Source: a virus. Taken from it: a stretch of DNA of 46,226 nucleotides. The stretch spans positions 1-46,226 of IMG/VR virus record IMGVR_UViG_3300009506_000058; one strand, written 5' to 3'. The position numbers and the translations under genes are program-made. Under the pieces are notes generated by a model. That model saw nothing but the letters and a program-made list of their open reading frames with translations, did no database searches and was not told the origin of the DNA. The stretch's first letter is position 1, and each line of letters starts with the position of its first letter. Positions 13,286 to 22,600 of the stretch are shown piece by piece.

Positions 13286-15545
13286 GCACCAGGATGAAAA
13301 TCCTCAGATCAAGATCGTATTTGGTGGGCTGAATACCCACGTCAGCGAATTGTTCATTGAGAACTTCGATTCGCCTGACATGCTCAACGTGGACCTGGAT
13401 CCAATCTCGACCATGCGGAAGCGGGACGGGCTCCAGTACCTCTACGCCTCCTATAATCCCATGGCCACCAGAAACGATCGCGGCCCGGGAGAAATGCTAA
13501 AATGGCTCTATCGCATGGCTGACCAGGACAGCTTCCTGTACTCCATGCGCGGCGGCACCATGATCAAGTACGACATGTACAATCCGCCAGTGCATCCATC
13601 TCTAGGCCTGATCGGAACTACCTGGACGGCCGCCTTCCTGCCCGATTCCGCCGGGGCCTCCTTCACGGACGAGGTTGACCCAGCGGACCCCGACACCTGG
13701 GTGTACAAAGGGGAGGCCTTATATCTGTCAGACAAGCTGAATGAGCCGATCATACTCCTGGGGGAAGACTACGCTGTAACCTCGCTTCCTGATGGACCTT
13801 TCCAGACCATGGATTGGGTAGTGGAGGGCGGCACAGGCTATATCAAGGGCACCTATACCACCACCCATGGCTTGGTGGATGGTGACATTCTCAAGGTCGA
13901 CTTCTCCCCCGACGTTCCTGGCGAGTGGAACTATTTTCCGCTGTACGGCCACTATTTGGTGGAGGTCATCGACACCACCAATATCTATTTGCGCAACGGG
14001 GACCTGAAGAGGCTCGTTGGCGACTTGGGCTGGTCACCCGCCAGCAGTACGTGGTATAGCATCGAAAAGGTTACATCCTCCGGCTTCACCAAATGGCCAC
14101 TTGGCCAGTACGGCACAAGCACCGGCGTGCGCGGCTACCCAGAACGATGGGTGGATCCTGACGGCGTTGGAATCGACAGCAATGGATGGCCCGACTATAG
14201 CGGGACGCCCGGCGACACTGACTGGCCCTCTCACCTACATGTTATCGGCCAGGGCCTGGGCTCCCGGATGTTTGCCTATGGGTTCAAGAAGGACCCGGAC
14301 CGCATCGACTACAGTGAGCTCGGCGTACCATACAATTTTCTGAAGAGCGACGTTTTCGCCACGGACGAGGCTGCGGCAGTCACGGTCCCCTCTACCGATG
14401 GCGGGTATTTCTACGCCCTGCGCGGCGACGGTGACAGGGTTGTGGCCGTCAGGGAACTCCTTGGCAACACGGTGGTCTTCAAGACCAGAAAGACGCTGAT
14501 CTGGGGCGGGGAGATCGGGGAATATTTCAGGATCTCGCACGCGCTGGCGGTAGGTGCCGTCAACGATGCCAGCGTGGTCAAGATCGGCAACGACATCTAT
14601 TTCTGGAGCTACGACGGGCCCAGGAGACTCAGCCCCTCCTTCCAGAGCCAGGACCTGATGGATTCATCCGTTTCGGCGGAGATCATTGAGGTTGTCAACA
14701 GCCTCAGCCAGGAGAACAACCGCAAGATCGAGGCCAGACACGAGCGCAGGAAGCAGCGCATTGTCTGGCATTTCCCTGCGGCCGGATCCTCTGACAACAA
14801 CCAGTGCCTGGTGTATTATTACCCTACAAGTGCGGACCCCAAGGGCCGCTGGTCGCTGTGGTCGGGGCGGTATTGCGAAATGGCCCAGACCGTGGCCATT
14901 GAAGACCCCCTGACTGGACAATCGGAGGAATACGGCATTAGGGTGGAAGACGGATGCGTGTGGAGGATGAATCGAGGTTCTACCGATGGCGAGGTCTTGG
15001 AAGCGGACGCGGATCCCTCTTCTGGATTACCGGACGACCCGGTAGACCCGGCAGAGTATTACTCTATTGGCATGAGGTACCGGACCAAGTGGTTCGACAT
15101 CGAGACCCCGACCTCGCACAAGAGGATTCTCACCGCCATGGTCATCTATGGCCGTGACGGCAGCGGCCTGTCCCAGATCTTCATCGGCGAGGAATACGAT
15201 GAGACTTGGCGGGAAATGAAGTTTCCCATAGCCCAGAGCGGAAACCTGGCCCAGCCCAACGAAACCATCTTCTGGAACCAGGGCCTGTGGTCTGGTGACC
15301 CGGAGGCGCTGCCGGAGGGAACCGGAGACCCCGCCGATCCGCCTCCCCAGGACTATCCTCCCTACCCCGTGCCCTCGATCGGGTTCCAGCAGAACGGGTA
15401 CTGGAACGGCTCTGGGCGCGGCCTAGTGGTTTATGAAGCCGAAGGTATCGGGAGAGTCTTCAGGCTTCTCATAGCCGAAAGTTCTTCCCTCCCGGTGTCC
15501 ATCTCCGGGATTGTCTTGGGACCGAGCAGGAAAGGTACGCGATGA
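13275..15545 (+). CDS. Tail nozzle (tail tubular B-like) protein candidate
   Basis: The 756-residue protein is beta-rich throughout and has the early signature of nozzle proteins: an N-terminal segment on the position of subunits relative to the adaptor (FIENFDSPDMLNVDLDPIS), then RKRDGLQYLYAS. Further on, repeats of the type RMFAYGFKKDPDRIDYSE, TVVFKTRKTLIWGGE and IYFWSYDGPRRLSP are the look of a beta-propeller, as known for T7 gp12 and P22 gp10. The order adaptor-nozzle-ejection proteins supports the call. A four-base ATGA overlap leads to the next gene. Confidence 0.65.
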   Translation: MALEHQDENPQIKIVFGGLNTHVSELFIENFDSPDMLNVDLDPISTMRKRDGLQYLYASYNPMATRNDRGPGEMLKWLYRMADQDSFLYSMRGGTMIKYDMYNPPVHPSLGLIGTTWTAAFLPDSAGASFTDEVDPADPDTWVYKGEALYLSDKLNEPIILLGEDYAVTSLPDGPFQTMDWVVEGGTGYIKGTYTTTHGLVDGDILKVDFSPDVPGEWNYFPLYGHYLVEVIDTTNIYLRNGDLKRLVGDLGWSPASSTWYSIEKVTSSGFTKWPLGQYGTSTGVRGYPERWVDPDGVGIDSNGWPDYSGTPGDTDWPSHLHVIGQGLGSRMFAYGFKKDPDRIDYSELGVPYNFLKSDVFATDEAAAVTVPSTDGGYFYALRGDGDRVVAVRELLGNTVVFKTRKTLIWGGEIGEYFRISHALAVGAVNDASVVKIGNDIYFWSYDGPRRLSPSFQSQDLMDSSVSAEIIEVVNSLSQENNRKIEARHERRKQRIVWHFPAAGSSDNNQCLVYYYPTSADPKGRWSLWSGRYCEMAQTVAIEDPLTGQSEEYGIRVEDGCVWRMNRGSTDGEVLEADADPSSGLPDDPVDPAEYYSIGMRYRTKWFDIETPTSHKRILTAMVIYGRDGSGLSQIFIGEEYDETWREMKFPIAQSGNLAQPNETIFWNQGLWSGDPEALPEGTGDPADPPPQDYPPYPVPSIGFQQNGYWNGSGRGLVVYEAEGIGRVFRLLIAESSSLPVSISGIVLGPSRKGTR

Positions 15546-16171
15546 CGTGGGACCTAGTGGAGCAGACTGGGACCTCGGCAGAGGGGATCTACGAAATTCT
15601 CAAGCACCACAGGCTGTTACCTGCCTCCCTGGAGCTTGCGGCATCGGTCTGCACCAGCATGGCGACTGGCGGTTCCCATTTCATCATCTACGATGGAGCA
15701 GACGAGGTGGCCAACGTCTTCATCAGCGGAGTCGTGGAAGGCGAGTCGGCCCAGCTAGACTTGGTGCCAGTCACCAGGTACTTCCGGACTGGCTTCGACG
15801 ACCAGTTCATGGAGGCCATGCAACCACTGCTGGAGCTGTTGTTCTCTACCTTCATGGTGCGGAGAATCACTGCAGCTTTTCCAGCGACACGGTCAAGGAC
15901 CAAGAGGGCATTATGCTCACTTGGATTCAAACCGGAAGGGCGGATACGTGAGGGAGTCGCTCTGTATAACCGCGCCCCAGAGGACATCAGAATTCTGGGG
16001 CTACTCAGGCAAGACTACCTACAGGAGACTGAACCAAGTGAAGCAGGCATTCGCCCAGATGAGCCTGAGGGACTGGCTTCAGACTACAGTGATGATCATC
16101 GGCTTCATAGCCGTTTTGGCGGCCCAGGCGGTGAAACATCAAGTTACGGAAGCCAGATCTCTGCGGAATGA
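15542..16171 (+). CDS. GNAT-fold acetyltransferase-like protein
   Basis: Residues 1-155 show the GNAT layout: an N-terminal helix pair, strands (SHFIIYDGADEVANVFI), then RSRTKRALCSLGFKPEGRIR and ILGLLRQDY, which match the acetyl-CoA-binding and closing motifs (K/R-A-x-x-x-L-GF-x-x-EG and GLLR-x-D). The classical Q/R-x-x-G-x-G/A loop is not obvious, so activity is uncertain. Phages often carry a GNAT-like gene between nozzle and ejection proteins. The last 45 residues are read out of frame with the next gene over 134 bases and look like overprinted sequence, so a shorter protein or a lost stop is possible. Confidence 0.65.
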   Translation: MTWDLVEQTGTSAEGIYEILKHHRLLPASLELAASVCTSMATGGSHFIIYDGADEVANVFISGVVEGESAQLDLVPVTRYFRTGFDDQFMEAMQPLLELLFSTFMVRRITAAFPATRSRTKRALCSLGFKPEGRIREGVALYNRAPEDIRILGLLRQDYLQETEPSEAGIRPDEPEGLASDYSDDHRLHSRFGGPGGETSSYGSQISAE

Positions 16172-16403
16172 GGAGGCGATAGGCGAGATGAAGCTCCAGG
16201 TGCTGGGCAATAGCTCGAACATCGCCACCGTCAGCCGCACCCTTGAGTCCGTGGAAACTTCATTGCGGCAGTTGGTCACCATCCAGCAGCAGCACAATGT
16301 CAATGCCGCGGCCTATATCGAGATGATAAAGGACAACCGGGAGGAGATCGACCACCTCCGGCAACGCGAGGAGAACGACAGGAATGGTCCAGTTCAAAGA
16401 TAG
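16038..16403 (+). CDS. Membrane-anchored coiled-coil protein, possible lysis protein
   Basis: The GTG at 16038 follows AGGAGACTGAACCAA; an ATG seven codons later has no ribosome binding site. The 121-residue protein has one membrane segment (TTVMIIGFIAVLAAQAV, residues 16-32) followed by a long, charged, coiled-coil region to the end. This resembles inner-membrane spanins or phage membrane-tethered coiled coils. It overlaps the GNAT gene at its front and the peptidase gene at its end by 20 bases, so a role in lysis is reasonable but not proved. Confidence 0.55.
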   Translation: MKQAFAQMSLRDWLQTTVMIIGFIAVLAAQAVKHQVTEARSLRNEEAIGEMKLQVLGNSSNIATVSRTLESVETSLRQLVTIQQQHNVNAAAYIEMIKDNREEIDHLRQREENDRNGPVQR

Positions 16404-16782
16404 GAAAGCCTGGGAGGAGTGGGCGCACCTGGTCGAGGGAGGCTATATGGTCGTCCCCCTGGTTCTGTATGCTGAGCACATCAGCATGACCCGCTTCAAC
16501 TCCGGCATCGTTATTACCCACGTCTTCCGCTCCGACGAGGAGCAGAAGGCCCTGTGCGAGAGCCTGGGGATAGAATACTACCCCACGGTTCATTCGCATT
16601 GGCGCGGGGTGGACCTCCGGTCGCGGATCTACAGCGTGGCTCGTTCCAATGAGCTCGCCGAGGCAGTGAGCCAGAGCTTCGTCTACGGCCGTGGCAAGCG
16701 GTCAGCCATCTATCATAACGTGGGGGCCGGACCGCACATCCACCTGCAGGCCCCCAGCAAGAAAGGACCCTGGAATGGATGA
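16384..16782 (+). CDS. M15-type peptidase, probable endolysin
   Basis: The 132-residue protein carries the zinc-site pattern of the D-Ala-D-Ala/L-Ala-D-Glu peptidase clan: THVFRSDEEQKAL, then HSHWRGVDLR with H72 and D77, and finally GPHIHLQAP with H118 or H120. Such enzymes cut peptide bridges of peptidoglycan in the periplasm. It has no signal peptide, so release would need a holin; small hydrophobic proteins follow directly (16775) and at 30587. The place inside the virion operon leaves open a virion-associated role. Confidence 0.75.
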   Translation: MVQFKDRKAWEEWAHLVEGGYMVVPLVLYAEHISMTRFNSGIVITHVFRSDEEQKALCESLGIEYYPTVHSHWRGVDLRSRIYSVARSNELAEAVSQSFVYGRGKRSAIYHNVGAGPHIHLQAPSKKGPWNG

Positions 16783-17050
16783 CATTCTCGCTCGACTCCT
16801 GGGAATCGCCGTCTCTGCTGGAGGCGCGGCAGTCGTGAAGACCGTCAGCAAATCCAAGAATTCTACCGTACACGAGTACGGCGCTCCTCTGGCCGCCGGT
16901 GTCATCGGGGCCGGATTCGAGGCCCTCACGGGCCATCACATGGATCCTGCGGTGCTGCTGCAGGGCGCGCTTCTCAACGGCGCTCCTGCCACCTGGGGTC
17001 ATTCCATCTACTACGGGCTTCGCCCCAAGAACCGGAAGGTACAAAAATGA
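16775..17050 (+). CDS. Small hydrophobic protein, holin candidate
   Basis: The 91-residue product starts eight bases before the end of the peptidase gene. Two stretches are hydrophobic and glycine/alanine-rich: ILARLLGIAVSAGGAAVV (4-21) and APLAAGVIGAGFEAL (40-54), separated by a basic, polar loop, and the C-terminus is basic. This is the size and charge pattern of a two-segment holin. The gap between the segments and the modest hydrophobicity keep the call tentative. Confidence 0.5.
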   Translation: MDDILARLLGIAVSAGGAAVVKTVSKSKNSTVHEYGAPLAAGVIGAGFEALTGHHMDPAVLLQGALLNGAPATWGHSIYYGLRPKNRKVQK

Positions 17051-17346
17051 GCTTCCTGACCAACCTGTGGGAAAAGGTGATGGCCAAGCTGGGCCCCGTG
17101 GCTCAGTACATCCCTATCCTGGCTGGCCTGATCAAGGTCAAGATCGCCGAGGGTGACGTCGTGAGCATCCGCGACCATGCGGAGCAGCTCCGCGAGGCAG
17201 GGCTTGCCCTGGCCAACGTCGGCGAGAAGATCATGATGGCCGTGGAGGATGGGACCATCACCGTGGAGGAGGGGTCTTCCATCGCCCTCGCCCTTGAGGA
17301 GGCCGTGGACGAGTTCGACGACGTCATCAAGGGTCACAACGACTAG
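17047..17346 (+). CDS. Small helical protein, unknown
   Basis: The 99-residue protein follows with an ATGA overlap. A hydrophobic N-terminal helix (VAQYIPILAGLIKVKI) leads into an acidic, helical second half (LALEEAVDEFDDVIKGH). It lies between the lysis candidates and the ejection proteins. It could be a small membrane-associated partner, but no family is recognised. Confidence 0.55.
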   Translation: MSFLTNLWEKVMAKLGPVAQYIPILAGLIKVKIAEGDVVSIRDHAEQLREAGLALANVGEKIMMAVEDGTITVEEGSSIALALEEAVDEFDDVIKGHND

Positions 17347-17354
17347 GAGGAACC

Positions 17355-18089
17355 ATGGGAATCCTTGGCGGAATCACCGGGGCCATCGGGGGGCTGCTCA
17401 CCACGGGCAATCCCATTGGGGCCATCGCCGGTGGGATCGCCGGGCTGACCGGGGGCGGGGAGAGCAGGCAGACCATGAGCATCCGGGAGCTCTCCCCTGC
17501 CCAGAAGAAGGTCATTGCCGAGGCGATGAAGACCATGCCCGGGCTCTTTGCCGGGCTCAACCCTGGATCACGGGATTCGTTGGCAGAGCAGCTGGGGCAG
17601 CGCTATAGCTCGATCCTGATAGACCAGACCAAACGTGCCTTCGCCCAGCAGGAAGGCCAAGTCCAGGCCCAGTTCGCCAGATCGGGCGGAGGGCCCTCCT
17701 CTGTCATCAACAGCCAGCGTGCCGAGCTGGCGGCGGCGGGCTCCAGGGCCGCGAACGCGGCCGCCCTCCAGGGCGAGACCATGGGCGAACAGGTGGCTGG
17801 GTCCAGATACGGCCAGAACCTACAGGCGGCTCTTGGCGTGGGAGGGCTGGTGAACCAGACCTACCAGGGACAGGGTGTTGGCCAGATTACGGCCCAGGCG
17901 GCAGGGTCTTCCGGCCTGCAGCAGGGTCTTGGCGTCCTAGCCACCGGTCTGACCCACCCCATGAGCGCGTACAACCAGGGCCAGGTGGGGCTGGGTGCCT
18001 TCACCGCCCCCATCTTCGGCGTACCCAAGAAGCTGCCTGCCGCCGAGGCCTCTGTCCTCCCGAGCATGACGCTTGGGATGCCGACCTAG
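17355..18089 (+). CDS. Ejection (internal virion) protein candidate, first of three
   Basis: The 244-residue protein starts after TAGGAGGAACC with a glycine zipper (MGILGGITGAIGGLLTTGNP and AGGIAGLTGGG). The middle is rich in A, Q, S and R (QAQFARSGGGPSSVINSQRA), a composition seen in T7 gp14 and P22 gp7/gp20, which leave the virion and line the channel through the envelope. The gene order matches T7 gp14-gp15-gp16. The call rests on order and composition. Confidence 0.6.
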   Translation: MGILGGITGAIGGLLTTGNPIGAIAGGIAGLTGGGESRQTMSIRELSPAQKKVIAEAMKTMPGLFAGLNPGSRDSLAEQLGQRYSSILIDQTKRAFAQQEGQVQAQFARSGGGPSSVINSQRAELAAAGSRAANAAALQGETMGEQVAGSRYGQNLQAALGVGGLVNQTYQGQGVGQITAQAAGSSGLQQGLGVLATGLTHPMSAYNQGQVGLGAFTAPIFGVPKKLPAAEASVLPSMTLGMPT

Positions 18090-18098
18090 GAGGACGAC

Positions 18099-19673
18099 AT
18101 GGCCTTGACAGCTGGTGGATTCCTGGCCGGTATCACGGGCGGACTGGACGCCACTACCGCCTACAAGAAGCAGCAGCAGGCCGAGGCCATGGCTGCGCTG
18201 GAATTCCAACGGAAGGGAATCAACGATGCCAATCTTCAGCAGGACAGAATCCAGGGCCAGGTTTCTGACATTCAGAAACGAATCCCAACAGCCGGACCAG
18301 CCGAAATGGAAGGTATCGTTCGGGAGATCGACTACCTGGCCAAAACTGTTGACCACCGCCTGCTCCCTGACGAGTTCCTCAACGGAACTTACGGAGGAGT
18401 AGCCCACAACTGGGACCAAGCCTACGCGGCCCAGGGCCCGGTTCTCAAGGAAGGGGACACGATCCCCGCCCAGTTCTCCATCGAGAACACCGGGGCTGGG
18501 GCGTCGGATATTGCCACCAAGCAGGAGCGTACCATCGGCGAAGGCGACGCCACCCTAGGCAAGAAGGCCGACATCCACGATGTCCAGCGGGCGGCCAGAG
18601 AAAGGGGCAAGCGGGCCAGCCAGCTGATCGGCAGCGTGGTCGGCCTGCGCAAGTACGGCACCGAGCACGGGGCCAAGCAGGCCTTCTGGCGCACCTCCGC
18701 CTACGGCAACGCCCTGGATTTCCTCTACCAGAACGCTGGCAGCATCGAGGCCGCCTTCAAGAATCCCGCCCTGATGCAGGAAGCGGTAGATTCCATCTAC
18801 GAGACCGGAGACCAGCTGGGCATCAGCCAGGATGAATCCAAGAAGGTCGTGGACCGGCTGATGAACGCCCGCAAGGACTGGCAGGAGACGGGACAGGTCA
18901 CCGACGAGCAGTTCCGGGCCAACATCGGTTCGGCCCGCCAGTGGCTGAACAACCTCATGGGCTACACCGAAGCGGGACTAGACGCTGATCTCTCCGCCAC
19001 CCTGGAGGGCGAGGACGGCCTGATCTACCGGGCCATGATGTACCGGATGACCGAAAGCCTGCACCAGGGCACCCCGCTAAGCGAGGTCCTGGTGGATGCT
19101 GGAGTCTGGGGCCGCTCAAACTGGGAGCAGCGCCTTGGATCCGCCGAACAGAAGTTCCTGGGCCAGCGCCGTGAGCCAGACTCCATGTGGCCACCCGACG
19201 TCAAGGACATGTACAGGGCCAACCCGCACATCAGGTTCACGCAGAATCCAGGCGAGGAGCCGGAGATGGCCTATGTCCGGGACGGCGACAAGGTGGTCAT
19301 CTGGCGCGGCAAGGACGCTATAGCGGAGGCCTATAGCAGCTTCAAGGAGTGGAACGGGGTCTTCGACGACATGAGCAGGTTCATCGAGAAGAACCAGAGC
19401 AGCATCATCACTTCCCATCCCAGCAGGCGCGGCCGCAAGCCCAGCCCCATCACCCCGGGGCCGGACACCCCGGAGCGATACCAGCGGGAGGGCGGCGTTA
19501 GCGGGTTCCTGGGCCCGGAGGGCCCGATCGAGCAGGGCATTTCCAGGGCCTGGAACACCCTCGTGCCGCCTACTGCGGAGTGGCTGGGCCCCAAGGGCCC
19601 CATCGAAAAGGGCCTCAACAAGGCCGCCACTGGAGTGGCCGACTTGCTCTTCGGAAGGAAGCAGGTCAAATAA
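18099..19673 (+). CDS. Ejection (internal virion) protein candidate, second of three
   Basis: The 524-residue protein begins with a short glycine-rich segment (GGFLAGITGGLDA) and then is almost fully helical and charged, with coiled-coil character in residues 20-60. Near the C-terminus two similar short blocks appear (FLGPEGPIEQGISRAWN and LGPKGPIEKGLNKAA), a small internal repeat. In place and style it corresponds to T7 gp15. The stop overlaps the start of the giant protein by one base (TAATG). Confidence 0.6.
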   Translation: MALTAGGFLAGITGGLDATTAYKKQQQAEAMAALEFQRKGINDANLQQDRIQGQVSDIQKRIPTAGPAEMEGIVREIDYLAKTVDHRLLPDEFLNGTYGGVAHNWDQAYAAQGPVLKEGDTIPAQFSIENTGAGASDIATKQERTIGEGDATLGKKADIHDVQRAARERGKRASQLIGSVVGLRKYGTEHGAKQAFWRTSAYGNALDFLYQNAGSIEAAFKNPALMQEAVDSIYETGDQLGISQDESKKVVDRLMNARKDWQETGQVTDEQFRANIGSARQWLNNLMGYTEAGLDADLSATLEGEDGLIYRAMMYRMTESLHQGTPLSEVLVDAGVWGRSNWEQRLGSAEQKFLGQRREPDSMWPPDVKDMYRANPHIRFTQNPGEEPEMAYVRDGDKVVIWRGKDAIAEAYSSFKEWNGVFDDMSRFIEKNQSSIITSHPSRRGRKPSPITPGPDTPERYQREGGVSGFLGPEGPIEQGISRAWNTLVPPTAEWLGPKGPIEKGLNKAATGVADLLFGRKQVK

Positions 19674-22600
19674 TGGGCATTCTCTACGGCTATGTGCCCA
19701 AGGACCAGAAGGTCGAGGAGAACGAGTTCGGGTATTCGGGCGAGACTCCTCCCCCCAAGACCATGGAGACCGAGCCCCCCAAGCAGCTGCCTGCCAAGAT
19801 GCAGCCGCTCTGGGACAAGTGGCATGATGGGATCAATCGGGCCGCGGACCTCACGGGCGTGGACCCCATGCTCATTCTCAGCCACATGTACCACGAGAGC
19901 AGGGGCAACCCCAACGCTCTGAGCGAGGCCGGGGCCGTTGGCCTGATGCAGGTTCTTCCCAGCACGGCCGACTCCATGGGGTTCGACGCCTCCCGGTTCG
20001 CCGCCGATCCAGACCAGGCCATCCTTGCTGGAGCCACCTATATCCACAACATGCTCAAGCAGTTCGGCGGAAACGTGAAGTATGCGGTAGCCGCTTACCA
20101 CGATGGCCCGGGCAACGTCCAGAAGTGGCTCAAGGATACCGGGGAGCTCAGAAGTGGTGAAAGGGGCCTGGCCTACCGCAACCAGGTCCTGGAAGATTAT
20201 TACAAAATGCGCGGAACACCGGACGACTACGACAGCTACCTCTTCCCTCACGAGGGATCCGTTCTCAGGAGCACCAGCGGGAGGTCAACCCAGGACAACC
20301 CTTCCGTGTACAACACCCCTTCGGAGCGCCGGGCCTATTCGGAGCGGGCGGCCAAGGTGGGCAAGAAGAATCCCAGCGACATCTGGGAGGATTCGGCCGC
20401 GGGGGTTCGGGTCCCTATGGGGTGGTACGCCAAGAACGAACAGCTCCTGAAACAGCAGCACGGCCCCCACTACGAGCCCACCCGCAAGGAGTTCTTCGAC
20501 GGCCTGGAGCAGGCTTTCGACGAGGAACCGAACAGCCAGATCGAGGACATGTGGAACGCTTTCATTGGCGGGGCGGCCAAGAGCGTGACCATGGCGGGGA
20601 CCTACGTGGGCCTGGTCGGGGAAAAGATGGGCCTTGGCTCGGGTTTGCTGAACAGCAGCCTGGCCGGTACATCCTACATCGACCGGCACTTTCAGGTGCA
20701 GGATCCGGACTTCTTGACCCAATTGGCTGGTGCGTTTGGTTCTACATTGCCCTTCATGGCCATCGGTGGCGGCGTTGGTTGGGCCGTTGGCAGGAATGTC
20801 ATGGCCAGCATGGCGGGGAAGGCCACGGCCACCAGGCTCGCCAGTGCCCTGGCCAAGGGGCAGGCGGTTGACAAGTTCAGCCGCACCGTCGGGGCCATGG
20901 TCGGCATCGATGTCGGCATGACGGTATCGGAGGCCGCCACGGAGGCCGGTGGGGTCTACCAGCAGGCCATCGACCAGGGCATGACCGAAGACGAAGCCTG
21001 GGCCGCCTCCAACAAGACCTTCCTGTCAAACCTGGCCGTCCTCGGCGTGACCAACCTCCCCTACGCCATTCCTGGATCGCTGGGGGTGAAGATTGCCATG
21101 GGTGCCATCGGCGAGGGCTACCAAGAGAACATGCAGTCCAACATCTCAGATGCGGCCCTTGGCCAGCGCAGCTGGGGTGAGCTGCTGCTGCCCAACCACC
21201 CCATGGACATGCTCTTGGGGGCGATCGTCGGCGGCGTTCTCAACGGGGCCTCCGAGATCGCCGATGAGAAGCGGATCAAGAAGGCCGAAGACCGATACCG
21301 CAAGACCTTCGGCAACCCCGACGACGTCAACGCCACGGACCAGAGCATCCAGCAGTCCGCTGGGCTGTCGGCCTCTCAGATGAGCGACCAGGAGCTCGAC
21401 AAGTCCATGGACCAGGTCAACGAGCGCCTGGAGACCCTTACCAAGCATCTCAATGGAGAAGACCAGGGCCTGGTCGGGGCCCAGGAGGACCTCCAGAAAG
21501 AGGCCAGGCGGCTTCAGCTTCTCAAGTCCGCCGTCCACAATGAGATGCTGGTGCGGAAGGTCCAGGAGGAGTTCGAGAAGAACCCCCAGATGGTGGAGGA
21601 CGTCAAGAAAAGAATCAAGACCATCATCGATATCGCCAACAAGAATGACGGCAAAATCCCCAAGGACATGGAAGAGCTTACCGCCCTTGGGGTTGCCGTG
21701 CTGTCTCGGGTAAATGCCATGCCTGAGCCCCTCCTGAAAGAAGCTGCCGCTGCCCTGCCTTCCCTCAAGGGCGTCCTCCAGGCTTACCAAGACGTGTATT
21801 CCCAGGAGGCCGAGCAGGCCCCTGGCGGCCCCCAGGAGGGGACCGCGACCACTGAGCCTACTGCCACCCCGTCCGGCACGGAGGCCGCTGCTGAGGGCAC
21901 GGAGGCCCCCCTGCCGGAGGAGCCTGCCAACGTGAGGGAGGAGATCCCGCCCCCAGAGACTCCTCCTGTTTCCACAGAGCAGGCTCCCCGGCGACCCCAG
22001 GGCCCGGAAGAGGCCGTGACCTTGGAATCCGTGCGCAATGATTCCTTTACCCAGGAAATGGCCCGGCAATACCCAGAAAGGTACCCCACCCCCCAGGAGA
22101 TCGAGGCCGAACTGCCCAAGCCGTTCGAGGGGCCCAACGGCGAGCCTGTCTACACGCCCCGACAGGTGGCCGATGCCAAGGCCAGGGCGATGGAAAGGAA
22201 GACCGGCAGGCCCATCGAGCCAGGATCAGAGGAAGATTTCGCTACCCACGGCATGGAACCGGCTACCGATCAGGTGGCCACGCTCAGAAGTATGCCCAGG
22301 GCCGGGCGGGAAAGTTTCCGCGCCGCCGTTGAGCTGGCCAACAAGCTGGGCATTCCGGTCTTCGTGGGGCGGACGGCCAGAGGAGCCACGACCAATACCC
22401 AGGGCGTCTACAAAAGGGACCGGATCCTGCTCAATCTCGGAGCGGCTGACCCCCTGGACTGGGTCTTGTCCCACGAAATCGGCCATCACCTGGAAATGAA
22501 CACGGATCTCCGCCCCATCGTCAGAGACCTGTTGGCTAATTTCAATCGGCTAGACCCCAAGCTCAAGGAGATCATTCAGGACAAGGTCGAAAAGCGATAT

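Noticed and set aside
19580-19672. Upstream extension of the giant protein
   Set aside because: It lies in the preceding gene, has no ribosome binding site and gives a basic sequence unlike the coded protein; the TAATG start at 19673 is better.
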